Origin: Christiangramia lutea
Lineage (GTDB): Bacteria; Bacteroidota; Bacteroidia; Flavobacteriales; Flavobacteriaceae
Length of the DNA: 64,000 nucleotides
Assembly: GCF_022489035.1 (NCBI RefSeq)
Contig: NZ_JAKVTV010000002.1
Span: 558,001-622,000 of the forward strand
Direction of reading: 5' to 3'
A program made the translations under genes and the position numbers. How positions within the stretch are numbered: position 1 is the first letter of the stretch; the number at the start of each line of letters is the position of its first letter. Shown here piece by piece: positions 33,705 to 42,300 of this stretch. The notes beneath the pieces are model-generated. The model made no database searches, had not been told where the DNA came from, and saw nothing but the letters and a program-made list of their open reading frames with translations.

Positions 33705-34613
33705 TTATTCAACGACTATTTCCATGCCATCATCGGCAAGAACAATATTTGGAAAGATTTCAGATGCCTCTTGACGAAAAAGCTCAATTTTCCCATATCT
33801 CGTGGAGTAATGCCCAAGAATCAGTTTTTGAACTTCCGCCATTCTGGCGATACTCGCAGCTTGTTTCGCTGTAGAGTGTTTGGTGGGAAATGCCAGCTCG
33901 GCCTGATCTTCTAAAAATGTAGATTCATGATAAAGCGCTGTGACCTTCTTTATTAAAGGAACGATTTCCGGATCAAAAACCGTATCGCTACAAAATGCAT
34001 AGGATTTAGGAGGTACAGGATCATCAGTCACCAAATGATTAGGAATTAGTTCACCGTCTTCAGATACTACATCCTTCCCTTTTTTAAGGCTTTTGAATAA
34101 AGCGAAATCTATATTATACTCTTCTGCCTTATCAATAAGCAACTTCCTGTCCCCTTCTTTCTCCCTGAACAAAAAACCATTTGTATATACCCGATGCTTT
34201 AAGGGAATTGTTGTAACACTTACTTTGGAATTCTCAAAGATAAGCTGTGGATCTTTCGAGGTGAGTTCATGAAAAATTAAAGGGAAATTGGTCCAGGAGT
34301 TTGCCAGTTTCAATTGAAGAGTTATGATCTCCTTTATTCCCTTAGGACCATAAATGTGAAGTTCACTTTCGCGGTTTAAAAGCCTGAAGGTACTCACAAG
34401 ACCTACTAACCCATAAAAGTGATCTCCATGAAGATGCGAAATAAAAATGTGCTTTATTTTCGAAAATTTGATCTTGTTCCTTCTTAGTTGAACCTGTGTG
34501 CCTTCCCCACAATCAATTAAAAAATGATTGTTCTTGATCTCCAGAACCTGTGAGGTTGGATTGGTAAAACTTCTAGGAGTAGCCGCATAACAGCCCAGGA
34601 TCGTGATCTTCAT
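33705..34613 (-). CDS. rnz: ribonuclease Z
   Basis: A 302-residue metallo-beta-lactamase-fold endonuclease that trims tRNA 3' ends. Zinc ligands are in HIFISHLHGDHFYGL (about residues 57-71), further His and Asp residues are in FCSDTVFD and HSTAKQAA, and GHYSTRYG is near the C-terminus. Length and the N-terminal ITILGCYAATPRSFTNPTSQ fit RNase Z. It is the last gene of a minus-strand run pyrR-pyrB-STAS-like-rnz. Confidence 0.95.
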   Translation of the reverse strand: MKITILGCYAATPRSFTNPTSQVLEIKNNHFLIDCGEGTQVQLRRNKIKFSKIKHIFISHLHGDHFYGLVGLVSTFRLLNRESELHIYGPKGIKEIITLQLKLANSWTNFPLIFHELTSKDPQLIFENSKVSVTTIPLKHRVYTNGFLFREKEGDRKLLIDKAEEYNIDFALFKSLKKGKDVVSEDGELIPNHLVTDDPVPPKSYAFCSDTVFDPEIVPLIKKVTALYHESTFLEDQAELAFPTKHSTAKQAASIARMAEVQKLILGHYSTRYGKIELFRQEASEIFPNIVLADDGMEIVVE

Positions 34614-34652
34614 CTGAAGGTGATTTTCAATTCAGTAGGAAACAGATAGATT

Positions 34653-34982
34653 TTAAAACCCAAGATCTCTCTGTATCTCATCCATTTGTATCATGTCTTC
34701 TGCTTCCTGAAGTGTAGGAACTACTATAAGTTCCTCTGGAAGTTCATCTATTCCAACAGCATCATTTACCAGTACAAAACTTTTATTCTCATTCCTGTGG
34801 ATATTGGAAAGCTCCAGAAATGCCAGTAGCTGATCTGATTCTACATTCTGGGATTTAAGATCTATCACCACATTCTCTTCCTTGAAATCTGAATGATGTT
34901 TGGTGAGTTCAGAAGCAAAATCAGTGATAGGGTCACCTTCGTTTAATATCAATAAAAAATTTTCTTTCTTGGAAGTTTTCAT
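34653..34982 (-). CDS. small STAS-like protein
   Basis: From the second Met (34982) the protein has 109 residues; the first ATG is at 34988. The pattern KENFLLILNEGDPITDFASEL, ENVVIDLKSQN, LLAFLELSNIHRNENKSFVLVN and LPEELIVVPTLQEAEDMIQ has the strand-helix order of anti-anti-sigma (STAS) proteins. The assignment is by pattern. It lies 39 bp upstream of rnz and about 50 bp downstream of pyrB, a position I recall from other flavobacteria. Confidence 0.8.
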   Translation of the reverse strand: MKTSKKENFLLILNEGDPITDFASELTKHHSDFKEENVVIDLKSQNVESDQLLAFLELSNIHRNENKSFVLVNDAVGIDELPEELIVVPTLQEAEDMIQMDEIQRDLGF

Positions 34983-35038
34983 ATTCAAAATCTAATTTCA
35001 ATTTAAATTAAAAAATCAGCTACCGATAAATACAGTAA

Positions 35039-35971
35039 TTATTGCTTGATCTTTGAAGCCAGAAGATAAATTACTGCCATCCTTACGGCAACACCATTTT
35101 GAACCTGGTCCAGGATTATGGCATGCTCAGAATCTGCAATATCACTAGTAATTTCCACTCCGCGATTAATTGGCCCCGGGTGCATAATCACTATTTCTTT
35201 ATTAAGACTATCCAGTAGTTTTTTATTCAGACCGAATTGTTTCACGTATTCCCGGGTACTCGGGAAATAACTAATATCCATTCGTTCATTCTGAACCCTT
35301 AACATATTTGCCACATCACACCATTCTAAAGCTGCTCTCAGGTTGGTTTCCACCTCTACTCCCAGAGATTCTATATGTTTTGGTAATAAGGTTTTTGGTC
35401 CGCAAACTTTTACCTGCGCGCCCTGTAATTTCAGAGCGAAAATATTTGATAAGGCCACCCTGCTATGCAAAATATCACCAACAATCACTACTTTTTTACC
35501 CTTAACATCGCCCAATCTTTCTCTTATTGAATAGGAGTCCAGTAAGGCCTGGGTAGGATGCTCATGAGCCCCGTCTCCCGCATTAATAATACTGGCGTTT
35601 ACATGTTTGGAAAGAAAGATCCCGGCACCTGGATTTGGATGACGCATCACCACCATATCCACTTTCATGGAAAGTATATTATTAACTGTATCAATTAAGG
35701 TTTCCCCTTTCTTTACAGAAGATGATGCTGCAGAAAAGTTGATCACATCTGCACTTAGACGCTTTTCAGCCAGCTCAAAAGAAAGTCTTGTTCGAGTACT
35801 GTTCTCAAAAAATAGATTGGCAATGGTAATATCCCTTAAAGAAGGAACCTTTTTTATAGGCCGGTTAATTACCTCTTTAAAATGATCGGCTGTTTTGAAG
35901 ATAAGATCTATATCTTCAGGTTTTAGATATTTTATACCTAGTAAGTGGTCTACACTTAATTCGCTGCTCAT
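35039..35971 (-). CDS. pyrB: aspartate carbamoyltransferase catalytic subunit
   Basis: The 310-residue enzyme makes carbamoyl-aspartate in pyrimidine synthesis. The carbamoyl-phosphate loop FFENSTRTRLSFELAEKRL (about residues 53-71), the later VVMRHPNPGAG and GDGAHEHPTQALLDSYSI, and VIMHPGPINRGVEI near the C-terminus are diagnostic. No regulatory subunit gene is nearby. It follows pyrR by 7 bp, matching the Bacillus-type pyrRB order. Confidence 0.97.
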   Translation of the reverse strand: MSSELSVDHLLGIKYLKPEDIDLIFKTADHFKEVINRPIKKVPSLRDITIANLFFENSTRTRLSFELAEKRLSADVINFSAASSSVKKGETLIDTVNNILSMKVDMVVMRHPNPGAGIFLSKHVNASIINAGDGAHEHPTQALLDSYSIRERLGDVKGKKVVIVGDILHSRVALSNIFALKLQGAQVKVCGPKTLLPKHIESLGVEVETNLRAALEWCDVANMLRVQNERMDISYFPSTREYVKQFGLNKKLLDSLNKEIVIMHPGPINRGVEITSDIADSEHAIILDQVQNGVAVRMAVIYLLASKIKQ

Positions 35972-35978
35972 TTCCTAT

Positions 35979-36518
35979 CTATTTTGAAATTAGATAAACT
36001 GCATCCTCACCATCATTTTCTTTCCAGCTTACCTTCACTTTTTCCTCGTTTATTGCATCTACCTGCCTGCCATTATAGTCTGGCTGAACGGGTAAATGTC
36101 TGCTGAACCTTCTGTCTATAAGACTTAACAACTCTATTTCCTTAGGCCTTCCAAAAGACTGAATCGCGGTTAACGCCGCCCGAATGCTGCGTCCGGTGTA
36201 TAGAACATCATCAATGAAAACCACACATTTATCTTCTACAATAAAATCTATCCTGGTTTTGTTGGCCTTTAGAGGTTTATCTCCTCTTCTGAAATCGTCC
36301 CGGTAAAAAGTGATATCCAATTGCCCGATTTTAATGGAATTAAGCCCATATTCTTCTTTAAGAATTTTCTCAATTCTATTGGCTACGTAGATTCCACGGG
36401 GTTGGATTCCAACAAGAACCGTTTCTTTAAAATTTGTATGCTTTTCTACTAACTGACAAGCCAAACGATGTAGAATGATATTTAGTTCGTTAGAGTCTAG
36501 TAGTACTTTCCGGCTCAT
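35979..36518 (-). CDS. pyrR: bifunctional pyrimidine regulator / uracil phosphoribosyltransferase
   Basis: Starting at the ATG at 36518 the protein has 179 residues. The PRPP loop reads VVFIDDVLYTGRSIRAAL, preceded by VGIQPRGIYVANRIEK, as in PyrR. The frame extends to a TTG at 36542, but that codon overlaps the -7 element at 36540-36547, so it cannot be the start of this transcript. PyrR binds pyr mRNA in Firmicutes; no clear anti-terminator structure is visible here, so regulation may differ. Confidence 0.94.
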   Translation of the reverse strand: MSRKVLLDSNELNIILHRLACQLVEKHTNFKETVLVGIQPRGIYVANRIEKILKEEYGLNSIKIGQLDITFYRDDFRRGDKPLKANKTRIDFIVEDKCVVFIDDVLYTGRSIRAALTAIQSFGRPKEIELLSLIDRRFSRHLPVQPDYNGRQVDAINEEKVKVSWKENDGEDAVYLISK

Positions 36519-36539
36519 AAGACTATTTGTGGATTGCAA

Positions 36540-36547
36540 CAAAAGTA
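36540..36547 (-). promoter_or_regulatory. -7 promoter element of the pyrR-pyrB operon
   Basis: TACTTTTG on the minus strand fits TAnnTTTG and lies 22 bp before the ATG at 36518, leaving a very short leader. Confidence 0.55.
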
Positions 36548-36677
36548 ATGTTTTTTTTGGATTGAATAATATAGACCGGCTTATCTTCTAATTTCAAAAT
36601 TGATATCTTAAAATCAGATTTTCGTAAATTTAATATTTCAGAATTTTAAAGTAGGGAAATAAGCCAAAACATAAAGA

Positions 36678-37280
36678 ATGTTCAAAAGCAGGGAAATTAG
36701 ATGGTTTTACTCCACTGAGCTTAAAGCGGTGGAAAAATGGTTTATGGATAACGGCCACACCTTCGAAAATGCCATTCCCAGAACCGATTATTATCTTCCT
36801 TTGAAAAATCAGGATGATATTGGAATTAAACTTAGGGAAGGTAATGTGGAGATCAAACAACGTATTTCACGTTCTAAGACTGAAAACATTACCAGAATGT
36901 CCGAGGGTAATTTTGAAAATTATATAAAATGGAGTTTTAGTTCGGCTGAAAAAGATGGGCTTTTCCAGGAGATTATCGAAGGTGAAAAGTACAACTGGCT
37001 CGGGGTAAGAAAAGAGAGAATTGGTTATAAACTGAAAGAAAATCAGAATGGAAGTATCATAAGGGTAAAGCTGGATGATTATCCTGAATTCGGTTGCCAG
37101 GTAGAATATACGCGTATTAAAATTATGAATGAAATCTGGTACACCCTATGCCTGGAGTGGTTTGGAGAAAAAGAAATAGAATTCGATCTTTCGGTACTTG
37201 ATAATATGCTGGGTGATTTCAAGTTACAAGCCGCTAATTCTATGGGATATGCAGAATTCCTGAAAAAGTTCTTCAGGTAA
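36678..37280 (+). CDS. CYTH-like hypothetical protein
   Basis: The 200-residue soluble protein opens with REIRWFYSTELKAVEKWF, then TDYYLPLKNQDDIGIKLREGNVEIKQR. Alternating charged strands follow, as in the triphosphate-tunnel (CYTH) fold, which binds phosphate-rich ligands. The classical ExExK is only loosely present (EIRW, then VEIKQR), so the call is tentative. It is divergent from pyrR and convergent with the hydrolase gene 10 bp away. Confidence 0.72.
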   Translation: MFKSREIRWFYSTELKAVEKWFMDNGHTFENAIPRTDYYLPLKNQDDIGIKLREGNVEIKQRISRSKTENITRMSEGNFENYIKWSFSSAEKDGLFQEIIEGEKYNWLGVRKERIGYKLKENQNGSIIRVKLDDYPEFGCQVEYTRIKIMNEIWYTLCLEWFGEKEIEFDLSVLDNMLGDFKLQAANSMGYAEFLKKFFR

Positions 37281-37290
37281 AGTTGCTAAT

Positions 37291-38292
37291 TTAACCAACT
37301 GGTTTAGTTTCAATTTCATTTAAGAATTTCAGGATTTCCTCTTCTACACTTTTGGTATCCTTAGATTTTATTTCGCTTCCTATAAAATGAGTATCCTGAG
37401 TTTCCAGAGCTTTCAGTTTTTTTAATGAGTCGGGTGTAGCAAAAAGTTTATAAGCATCTTCATAAACGCTAACTTCAACATGCTGGTCTTCTTCAATGAA
37501 ATTCTTATGGTAATAGAGTGTTAGTACAGGCACCTCTATTTTTCTGAAGGTTTCAGGTAACATGGTAGTTTCAACAAGCACCTGCAGATCTACCAGGGCA
37601 CGTGAAGGATAAACTGTATCCCAGTATTGTCTCGCTACTTCCTGTTCATGTTCGATCTTTTTATTTTTACCGAAAGATATTAAACTGGCAATTTCATATC
37701 CCCAGGGAGAATTCAATACAAAAGTACCCGGCTGATCATCTTCCAGGTTTGGAGAAAGATTCACCAGTGCGTAAATCTTTTCAGGATAGGTTGCGGCCAG
37801 TTTTAGAGCCAGGGTTCCCCCGGTAGAAGTACTCATTATAATAACCTTCTTCCCTATTCTGTTCCCAATCTGCAAAGCTTCCCTGGCAGATTTCCACGCA
37901 TTCTCTCCATTGAAATTATTAAGTGAAGCAGGTGGCTTCAGGCCATGACCAGCCCATCTGGCCATGAAAATATTTGCCTCAAGAGCATCTGCGATATTCT
38001 GATTTACCGGAAATCCATCACGGTAACTACCGGCAAACCCATGTAAATAAATTATACTGAATTCAGTCTTTTGGGGCTGGTCATACCAGACGATCCTCGC
38101 CTGATTATCCTTTCTTACAGGCATGGAATCTTCCTTTTGCGCTATATATTCTTCCAATTGGCTAAATTCTTTTGGGAATTCAGGTAATTCTGTAGAATAA
38201 ACCGGTGTTGAAGGTACTGGCCCTGAAAAGTATGTAATTACTAAGGCTAATATTAAAATCAGGATGATCCAATATCGTTTCTTCATTTTCAA
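37291..38292 (-). CDS. alpha/beta hydrolase, membrane-anchored
   Basis: A 333-residue protein with an N-terminal hydrophobic helix (residues 7-25, YWIILILILALVITYFSG) that acts as an anchor or signal. The hydrolase fold shows FSIIYLHGFAGSYRDGFPVN (oxyanion loop), the nucleophile elbow MSTSTGG (Ser in STSTG), and a C-terminal His in LETQDTHFIGS. It is probably a periplasmic esterase or lipase-like enzyme; the substrate is unknown. It stands alone, convergent with the CYTH-like gene. Confidence 0.88.
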   Translation of the reverse strand: MKMKKRYWIILILILALVITYFSGPVPSTPVYSTELPEFPKEFSQLEEYIAQKEDSMPVRKDNQARIVWYDQPQKTEFSIIYLHGFAGSYRDGFPVNQNIADALEANIFMARWAGHGLKPPASLNNFNGENAWKSAREALQIGNRIGKKVIIMSTSTGGTLALKLAATYPEKIYALVNLSPNLEDDQPGTFVLNSPWGYEIASLISFGKNKKIEHEQEVARQYWDTVYPSRALVDLQVLVETTMLPETFRKIEVPVLTLYYHKNFIEEDQHVEVSVYEDAYKLFATPDSLKKLKALETQDTHFIGSEIKSKDTKSVEEEILKFLNEIETKPVG

Positions 38293-38453
38293 TTATATGA
38301 ATTTATCGCGGCAAATATTCACAAACTATTGTGAAATGGTGTCTTTGGGTATTCTTTCATTTCAGAATCCCGTTAATAAAAAAGGATCTATGACCTATTA
38401 TAATATTTTCTAAATTTAATCAGTTATATATCCAGTTAAACAACCTACCTAAT

Positions 38454-39347
38454 ATGAAAAATAAATTGAAAAGAACATTACAGATATCTACGATTCTAAG
38501 TTTTGCATTTTTAGCAATTGCTTGTAATGATAATGATGAACAACCAGAGCCTTCACAAACAGAAGCCAATTTGATTATAAAATTAGATGTCGACCCTAAC
38601 CAGTTAAGATTAGGAAACACTGGAAATCCTTCACAGGTACCAGAAGGTAATGCGGCGCAGGACCCAAATTTCAACAGCATCTCTGCACATTATCTAGAAT
38701 TTGCTCCAGATGCTTTTACTCCATTGGGAGAGGGGGAAATCCTCTATCATGCGCCAGAAACTACTGCTGGCGGTGATAATGCCATTGATTTTGACGAAAG
38801 TATTACTATTGAACCCGGAGAAATTTTTCTAAGTATTCCTTTGAAGAATATTAATCCGGGGAATTATGAGTGGGTACGCCTATCCCTTTCCTACCAAAAT
38901 CTAGACGCAAAGGTTCACTACGAAGGGAATCCTTACGAGGTTACCATTGCTGGATTTGTAGGTTTTAACACCTATATTTCTAGTTTCAGGGTAAAAAATG
39001 AGAACGTAGAAGTGAACGACGATAAACTTCAGGGCTTCTTTGCCTTTGAAAGCCTTGCCGGCGTAAGCACAGGTCAGGTACCTCCAGGTGGAATTACCGT
39101 ACCAAATCCTATTTTTGAAACTTCTCCTATTCCTCAGGGCTCCTGTGTGGTTACCGGTGAGTTCAGTAATCCGTTAATTATAAGCGGTAACGAAAATGAA
39201 GATATTACCGTAGTCATGTCTTTATCAACTAATAAAAGCTTTGAATGGGAAGATCTAAATAGTAACGGAAAATGGGATATTGGTGGAGAGAATAGCGAAC
39301 CGGTGGTAGACATGGGACTTCGCGGCCTTATACCAAAGGTGGAATAA
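38454..39347 (+). CDS. hypothetical lipoprotein
   Basis: The 297-residue protein has a lipoprotein signal ending FLAIAC (C24) followed by Asn and Asp residues and an acidic linker. The rest is beta-rich, with Gly/Asn turns and a C-terminal WEDLNSNGKWDIGGE that looks like a calcium-binding-type loop. I do not recognise a family with certainty; it resembles surface-exposed beta-sandwich lipoproteins of Bacteroidota. It is a single gene ending at a shared terminator. Confidence 0.85.
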   Translation: MKNKLKRTLQISTILSFAFLAIACNDNDEQPEPSQTEANLIIKLDVDPNQLRLGNTGNPSQVPEGNAAQDPNFNSISAHYLEFAPDAFTPLGEGEILYHAPETTAGGDNAIDFDESITIEPGEIFLSIPLKNINPGNYEWVRLSLSYQNLDAKVHYEGNPYEVTIAGFVGFNTYISSFRVKNENVEVNDDKLQGFFAFESLAGVSTGQVPPGGITVPNPIFETSPIPQGSCVVTGEFSNPLIISGNENEDITVVMSLSTNKSFEWEDLNSNGKWDIGGENSEPVVDMGLRGLIPKVE

Positions 39348-39396
39348 AGAAAAATGAGGGTCAGTAAAAAGATTAAATTAAAATTCCTGATCAAAT

Positions 39397-39431
39397 AAAA
39401 AAACCTCCTTAGTTGCCTAAGGAGGTTTTTA
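39397..39431. terminator. bidirectional intrinsic terminator before rpsA 3' end
   Basis: AAAAACCTCCTTAG (39399-39412) pairs perfectly with CTAAGGAGGTTTTT (39417-39430) around a 4-nt loop. It serves the lipoprotein gene and rpsA. Confidence 0.85.
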
Positions 39432-39452
39432 CTTTATAAATATCAGGAAGAA

Positions 39453-41303
39453 TTACTTCTTACCTTCCATTTTATCTTTCAACGCTTGAAGATCAGCATT
39501 TACATCACCAATTGTTGTGGTGTTGTCCTTGTTTTGCGCAGCCGATTTCTTAGCAGCCTGCTTAACAATTTTCTGCTCTTCTTCTTTGTGAATTACCATG
39601 TGAGAAGCTACCACTCTCTTGAATTCTTTGTTGAATTCAATGATCTGGAATTCTGCCTCTTCACCTTTTTTCAATTTGCTTCCGTCTTCTTTTTCAAGGT
39701 GTCTCTGCGGAATGAATGCAGTGATATCCTCGTTAAAGTCGATAGTAGCACCTTTGTCTACGATCTCAGTGATCTCAGCAGTATGCTTGGTTCCAACTCC
39801 AAAGTCTTTTTCATACTTATCCCAAGGATTATCCTCGATCTGCTTATGTCCAAGAGAAAGTTTTCTACCTTCAACATCAAGTTCAAGAACTACAACCTCA
39901 AGCTCATCACCTACGTTAGTAAACTCAGATGGATGCTTGATCTTCTTAGTCCAGGAAAGGTCAGAGATATAGATAAGTCCGTCGATACCTTCTTCTAACT
40001 CTACGAATACACCGAAGTTAGTGAAGTTACGAACAATACCTTTATGCTTAGAACCTACAGGATATTTAGAAGTGATATCAGTCCATGGATCCTGGGTCAA
40101 CTGCTTGATACCAAGAGACATTTTTCTGTCTTCTCTATCTAAAGTAAGGATTTGCGCTTCAACCTCATCACCAACATTTACGAAATCCTGGGCTGAACGC
40201 AAGTGCGTGCTCCAAGACATTTCTGAAACATGGATAAGACCTTCAACACCTTCAGCAACTTCGATAAATGCACCGTAATCTGCGATTACAACTACTTTAC
40301 CTTTTACATTGTCACCAACTTTCAGGTTCTCGTCAAGAGCATCCCATGGGTGCTGAGAAAGTTGCTTAAGACCTAACTGAATTCTAGACTTAGACTCATC
40401 AAAGTCAAGGATTACTACGTTAAGTTTCTGGTCAAGCTCAACGATCTCATTTGGATGGTTGATCCTAGACCAGCTAAGATCTGTAATGTGAACAAGTCCG
40501 TCAACACCTCCAAGGTCAACGAATACACCGTAAGAAGTAATGTTCTTAACAGTACCTTCAAGTACCTGACCTTTTTCAAGCTGACCGATGATCTCTTTCT
40601 TCTGCTCTTCGATATCTGCTTCGATAAGCGCTTTGTGAGATACAACAACGTTTTTGAATTCATGGTTAATTTTAACCACTTTGAATTCCATGTTCTTACC
40701 AACGTAAGCATCGTAATCTCTAATAGGCTTCACATCGATTTGAGAACCTGGTAAGAAAGCTTCAATACCAAATACATCTACGATCATACCACCTTTAGTA
40801 CGACACTTAATGAATCCGTTTACTACAAGGCTCTCATCGTGAGCTTTGTTTACTCTTTCCCAAGCCTTGATAACTCTCGCCTTACGGTGAGAAAGGATCA
40901 ATTGTCCGGTAGCATCTTCGCGAACGTCGATTAGTACCTCAACATCATCACCTTCTTTAAGGTCTGGGTTGTAACGGAATTCGTTAAGAGAAATAACTCC
41001 TTCACTTTTTGCGTTGATATCGATAATTGCATCACGATCTGTAATATTGATTACTTTTCCTGTTACAACTTCGTCATCTAAAGTGTCAACGAAATTTTCT
41101 TCAACTAGCTTTTCAAATTCTTCCAGTTTCTCATCGTCGATAGGATCGATTCCTTCTTCGTAATTATGCCAGTTAAATTCTTTAAGGAATTTCTCAGGAT
41201 TTTCCTGTTGCTTTTCTGCTTCAGGTTGAGAGGCTGTCTCCATTCCGGCTACATCCTGTACTTCAATTTCCTGAGTTTCTTTGTTTTTGTTTTCTTCAGC
41301 CAT
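39453..41303 (-). CDS. rpsA: 30S ribosomal protein S1
   Basis: The 616-residue protein has six S1 RNA-binding domains in a row: examples are GQVLEGTVKNITSYGVFVDL, GDNVKGKVVVIADYGAFIEV and GSKHKGIVRNFTNFGVFVEL. It also has an acidic N-terminal extension and a Lys-rich C-terminus. S1 helps mRNA bind the ribosome and can repress its own translation. In Bacteroidota, where Shine-Dalgarno sites are weak, this role is of special interest. It has its own promoter and a leader of about 125 nt containing a hairpin. Confidence 0.97.
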   Translation of the reverse strand: MAEENKNKETQEIEVQDVAGMETASQPEAEKQQENPEKFLKEFNWHNYEEGIDPIDDEKLEEFEKLVEENFVDTLDDEVVTGKVINITDRDAIIDINAKSEGVISLNEFRYNPDLKEGDDVEVLIDVREDATGQLILSHRKARVIKAWERVNKAHDESLVVNGFIKCRTKGGMIVDVFGIEAFLPGSQIDVKPIRDYDAYVGKNMEFKVVKINHEFKNVVVSHKALIEADIEEQKKEIIGQLEKGQVLEGTVKNITSYGVFVDLGGVDGLVHITDLSWSRINHPNEIVELDQKLNVVILDFDESKSRIQLGLKQLSQHPWDALDENLKVGDNVKGKVVVIADYGAFIEVAEGVEGLIHVSEMSWSTHLRSAQDFVNVGDEVEAQILTLDREDRKMSLGIKQLTQDPWTDITSKYPVGSKHKGIVRNFTNFGVFVELEEGIDGLIYISDLSWTKKIKHPSEFTNVGDELEVVVLELDVEGRKLSLGHKQIEDNPWDKYEKDFGVGTKHTAEITEIVDKGATIDFNEDITAFIPQRHLEKEDGSKLKKGEEAEFQIIEFNKEFKRVVASHMVIHKEEEQKIVKQAAKKSAAQNKDNTTTIGDVNADLQALKDKMEGKK

Positions 41304-41393
41304 TACTGACTTTAAATTTGTATTCTGAGTTTCTTCGGAAATCTTTCAGCAAAACAGAAACTACAGAAGTTGTTTATAGTTTTGATTTTCAAC

Positions 41394-41426
41394 CCTTTTT
41401 GGATTTCCGGTCTTCTGCCAAAAAGG
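41394..41426 (-). promoter_or_regulatory. rpsA leader hairpin
   Basis: CCTTTTTGG and CCAAAAAGG, perfect 9-bp arms around a 15-nt loop, lie at the very 5' end of the predicted rpsA leader. The run of T on one arm is not followed by a terminator tail. It could be an autoregulatory element or an mRNA-stability hairpin; no family was recognised. Confidence 0.4.
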
Positions 41427-41430
41427 AGTG

Positions 41431-41438
41431 CAAAAATA
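41431..41438 (-). promoter_or_regulatory. -7 promoter element of rpsA
   Basis: TATTTTTG on the minus strand fits TAnnTTTG. It places the transcript start near 41427, about 125 nt upstream of the start codon. Confidence 0.55.
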
Positions 41439-41443
41439 CGTAA

Positions 41444-41488
41444 CTAAAAAAAAATCCGCAACTAATTATTCAATTAATTGCGGATAGT
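41444..41488 (-). terminator. intrinsic terminator of cmk
   Basis: On the minus strand ATCCGCAATTAATT pairs with AATTAGTTGCGGAT (one G-T pair) and is followed by a run of nine T. It separates cmk from the rpsA promoter. Confidence 0.8.
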
Positions 41489-41507
41489 AATTATGCCGAG
41501 ATAAATT

Positions 41508-42209
41508 TTATGAATTAACCTCTTTGATTTTATCTTTAGTGATCTTCACAATTTTATCAAATTGCTCATCCAACCCCATTTCGGAATTATCAAATTCAAT
41601 AGCATCATCTGCCATCACCAAGGGAGAATCGTCCCTGGTAGAATCCATATAATCCCTGTCTTTTACGTTTTGTAGGACCTGTTCAAAATTAACTTCATCT
41701 CCCCTACCTTTTAATTCATCATATCTTCTTTGAGCTCTCTTTTCAGTAGAAGCGGTCATAAACAATTTCAATTCGGCATCAGGAAAAACGACGGTTCCAA
41801 TATCGCGGCCATCCATTACAACTCCCCTGTTCTTTCCCATTTCCTGCTGCTGTTTCACCAGCATTTTTCGAACTTCCGGAACTGCAGAAACCTTACTGAC
41901 ATGTTGGGAAACTTCCATATAGCGAATTTCCTTTTCAACATTTTCATTATTTAGGAACATATGGCCATATCCTAACTCTTCATCAAATTCAAAGTGAAGA
42001 CTGATAAATGGCAAATGGCGCACAATTGCTTCTTTATCAAAATTTCCATCTGATACAAACAACTTACGCATCATATAAAGGGTAACCGCCCGGTACATGG
42101 CGCCCGTATCAACATATATATATTCCAGTTCTTTTGCCAGTCGTCTGGCTACCGTACTCTTTCCTGTAGAAGAAAATCCATCAATGGCTATAGTAATCTT
42201 TTTATCCAT
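41508..42209 (-). CDS. cmk: (d)CMP kinase
   Basis: From the ATG at 42209 the protein has 233 residues; the open frame extends to 42266 but without family similarity, and the -7 element at 42232-42239 lies within that extension. Walker A is IAIDGFSSTGKSTVARRLA; YVDTGAMYRAVTLY and GVVMDGRDIGTVVFPDA are hallmarks. It phosphorylates CMP and dCMP. Adjacency to rpsA is conserved in many bacteria. Confidence 0.97.
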   Translation of the reverse strand: MDKKITIAIDGFSSTGKSTVARRLAKELEYIYVDTGAMYRAVTLYMMRKLFVSDGNFDKEAIVRHLPFISLHFEFDEELGYGHMFLNNENVEKEIRYMEVSQHVSKVSAVPEVRKMLVKQQQEMGKNRGVVMDGRDIGTVVFPDAELKLFMTASTEKRAQRRYDELKGRGDEVNFEQVLQNVKDRDYMDSTRDDSPLVMADDAIEFDNSEMGLDEQFDKIVKITKDKIKEVNS

Positions 42210-42231
42210 GTAATCTAATGTCTGTCTTTTG

Positions 42232-42239
42232 CAAAGGTA
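42232..42239 (-). promoter_or_regulatory. -7 promoter element of cmk
   Basis: TACCTTTG on the minus strand fits TAnnTTTG, 22 bp before the cmk ATG. A TTG lies 24 bp further upstream, slightly longer than the usual spacing. Confidence 0.6.
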
Positions 42240-42270
42240 AATTTTTAAAGAACCTATCAGGTACAATCAT

Positions 42271-42300
42271 TAAAAAAGCCCCTTTATCGGGGCTTTATTT
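42271..42300 (-). terminator. intrinsic terminator of lon
   Basis: AAAGCCCC and GGGGCTTT form the stem around a 6-nt loop, followed on the minus strand by T residues. It begins directly at the lon stop codon. Confidence 0.8.

Noticed and set aside
36678-37280. Adenylate cyclase or thiamine triphosphatase assignment for the CYTH-like protein
   Set aside because: The ExExK signature is only loosely matched, so no specific activity is supported.
39486-39998. A 170-residue frame antisense to rpsA
   Set aside because: It lies fully within a strongly conserved S1 gene and its composition (many Phe, Leu and Ser) is that of an antisense shadow.
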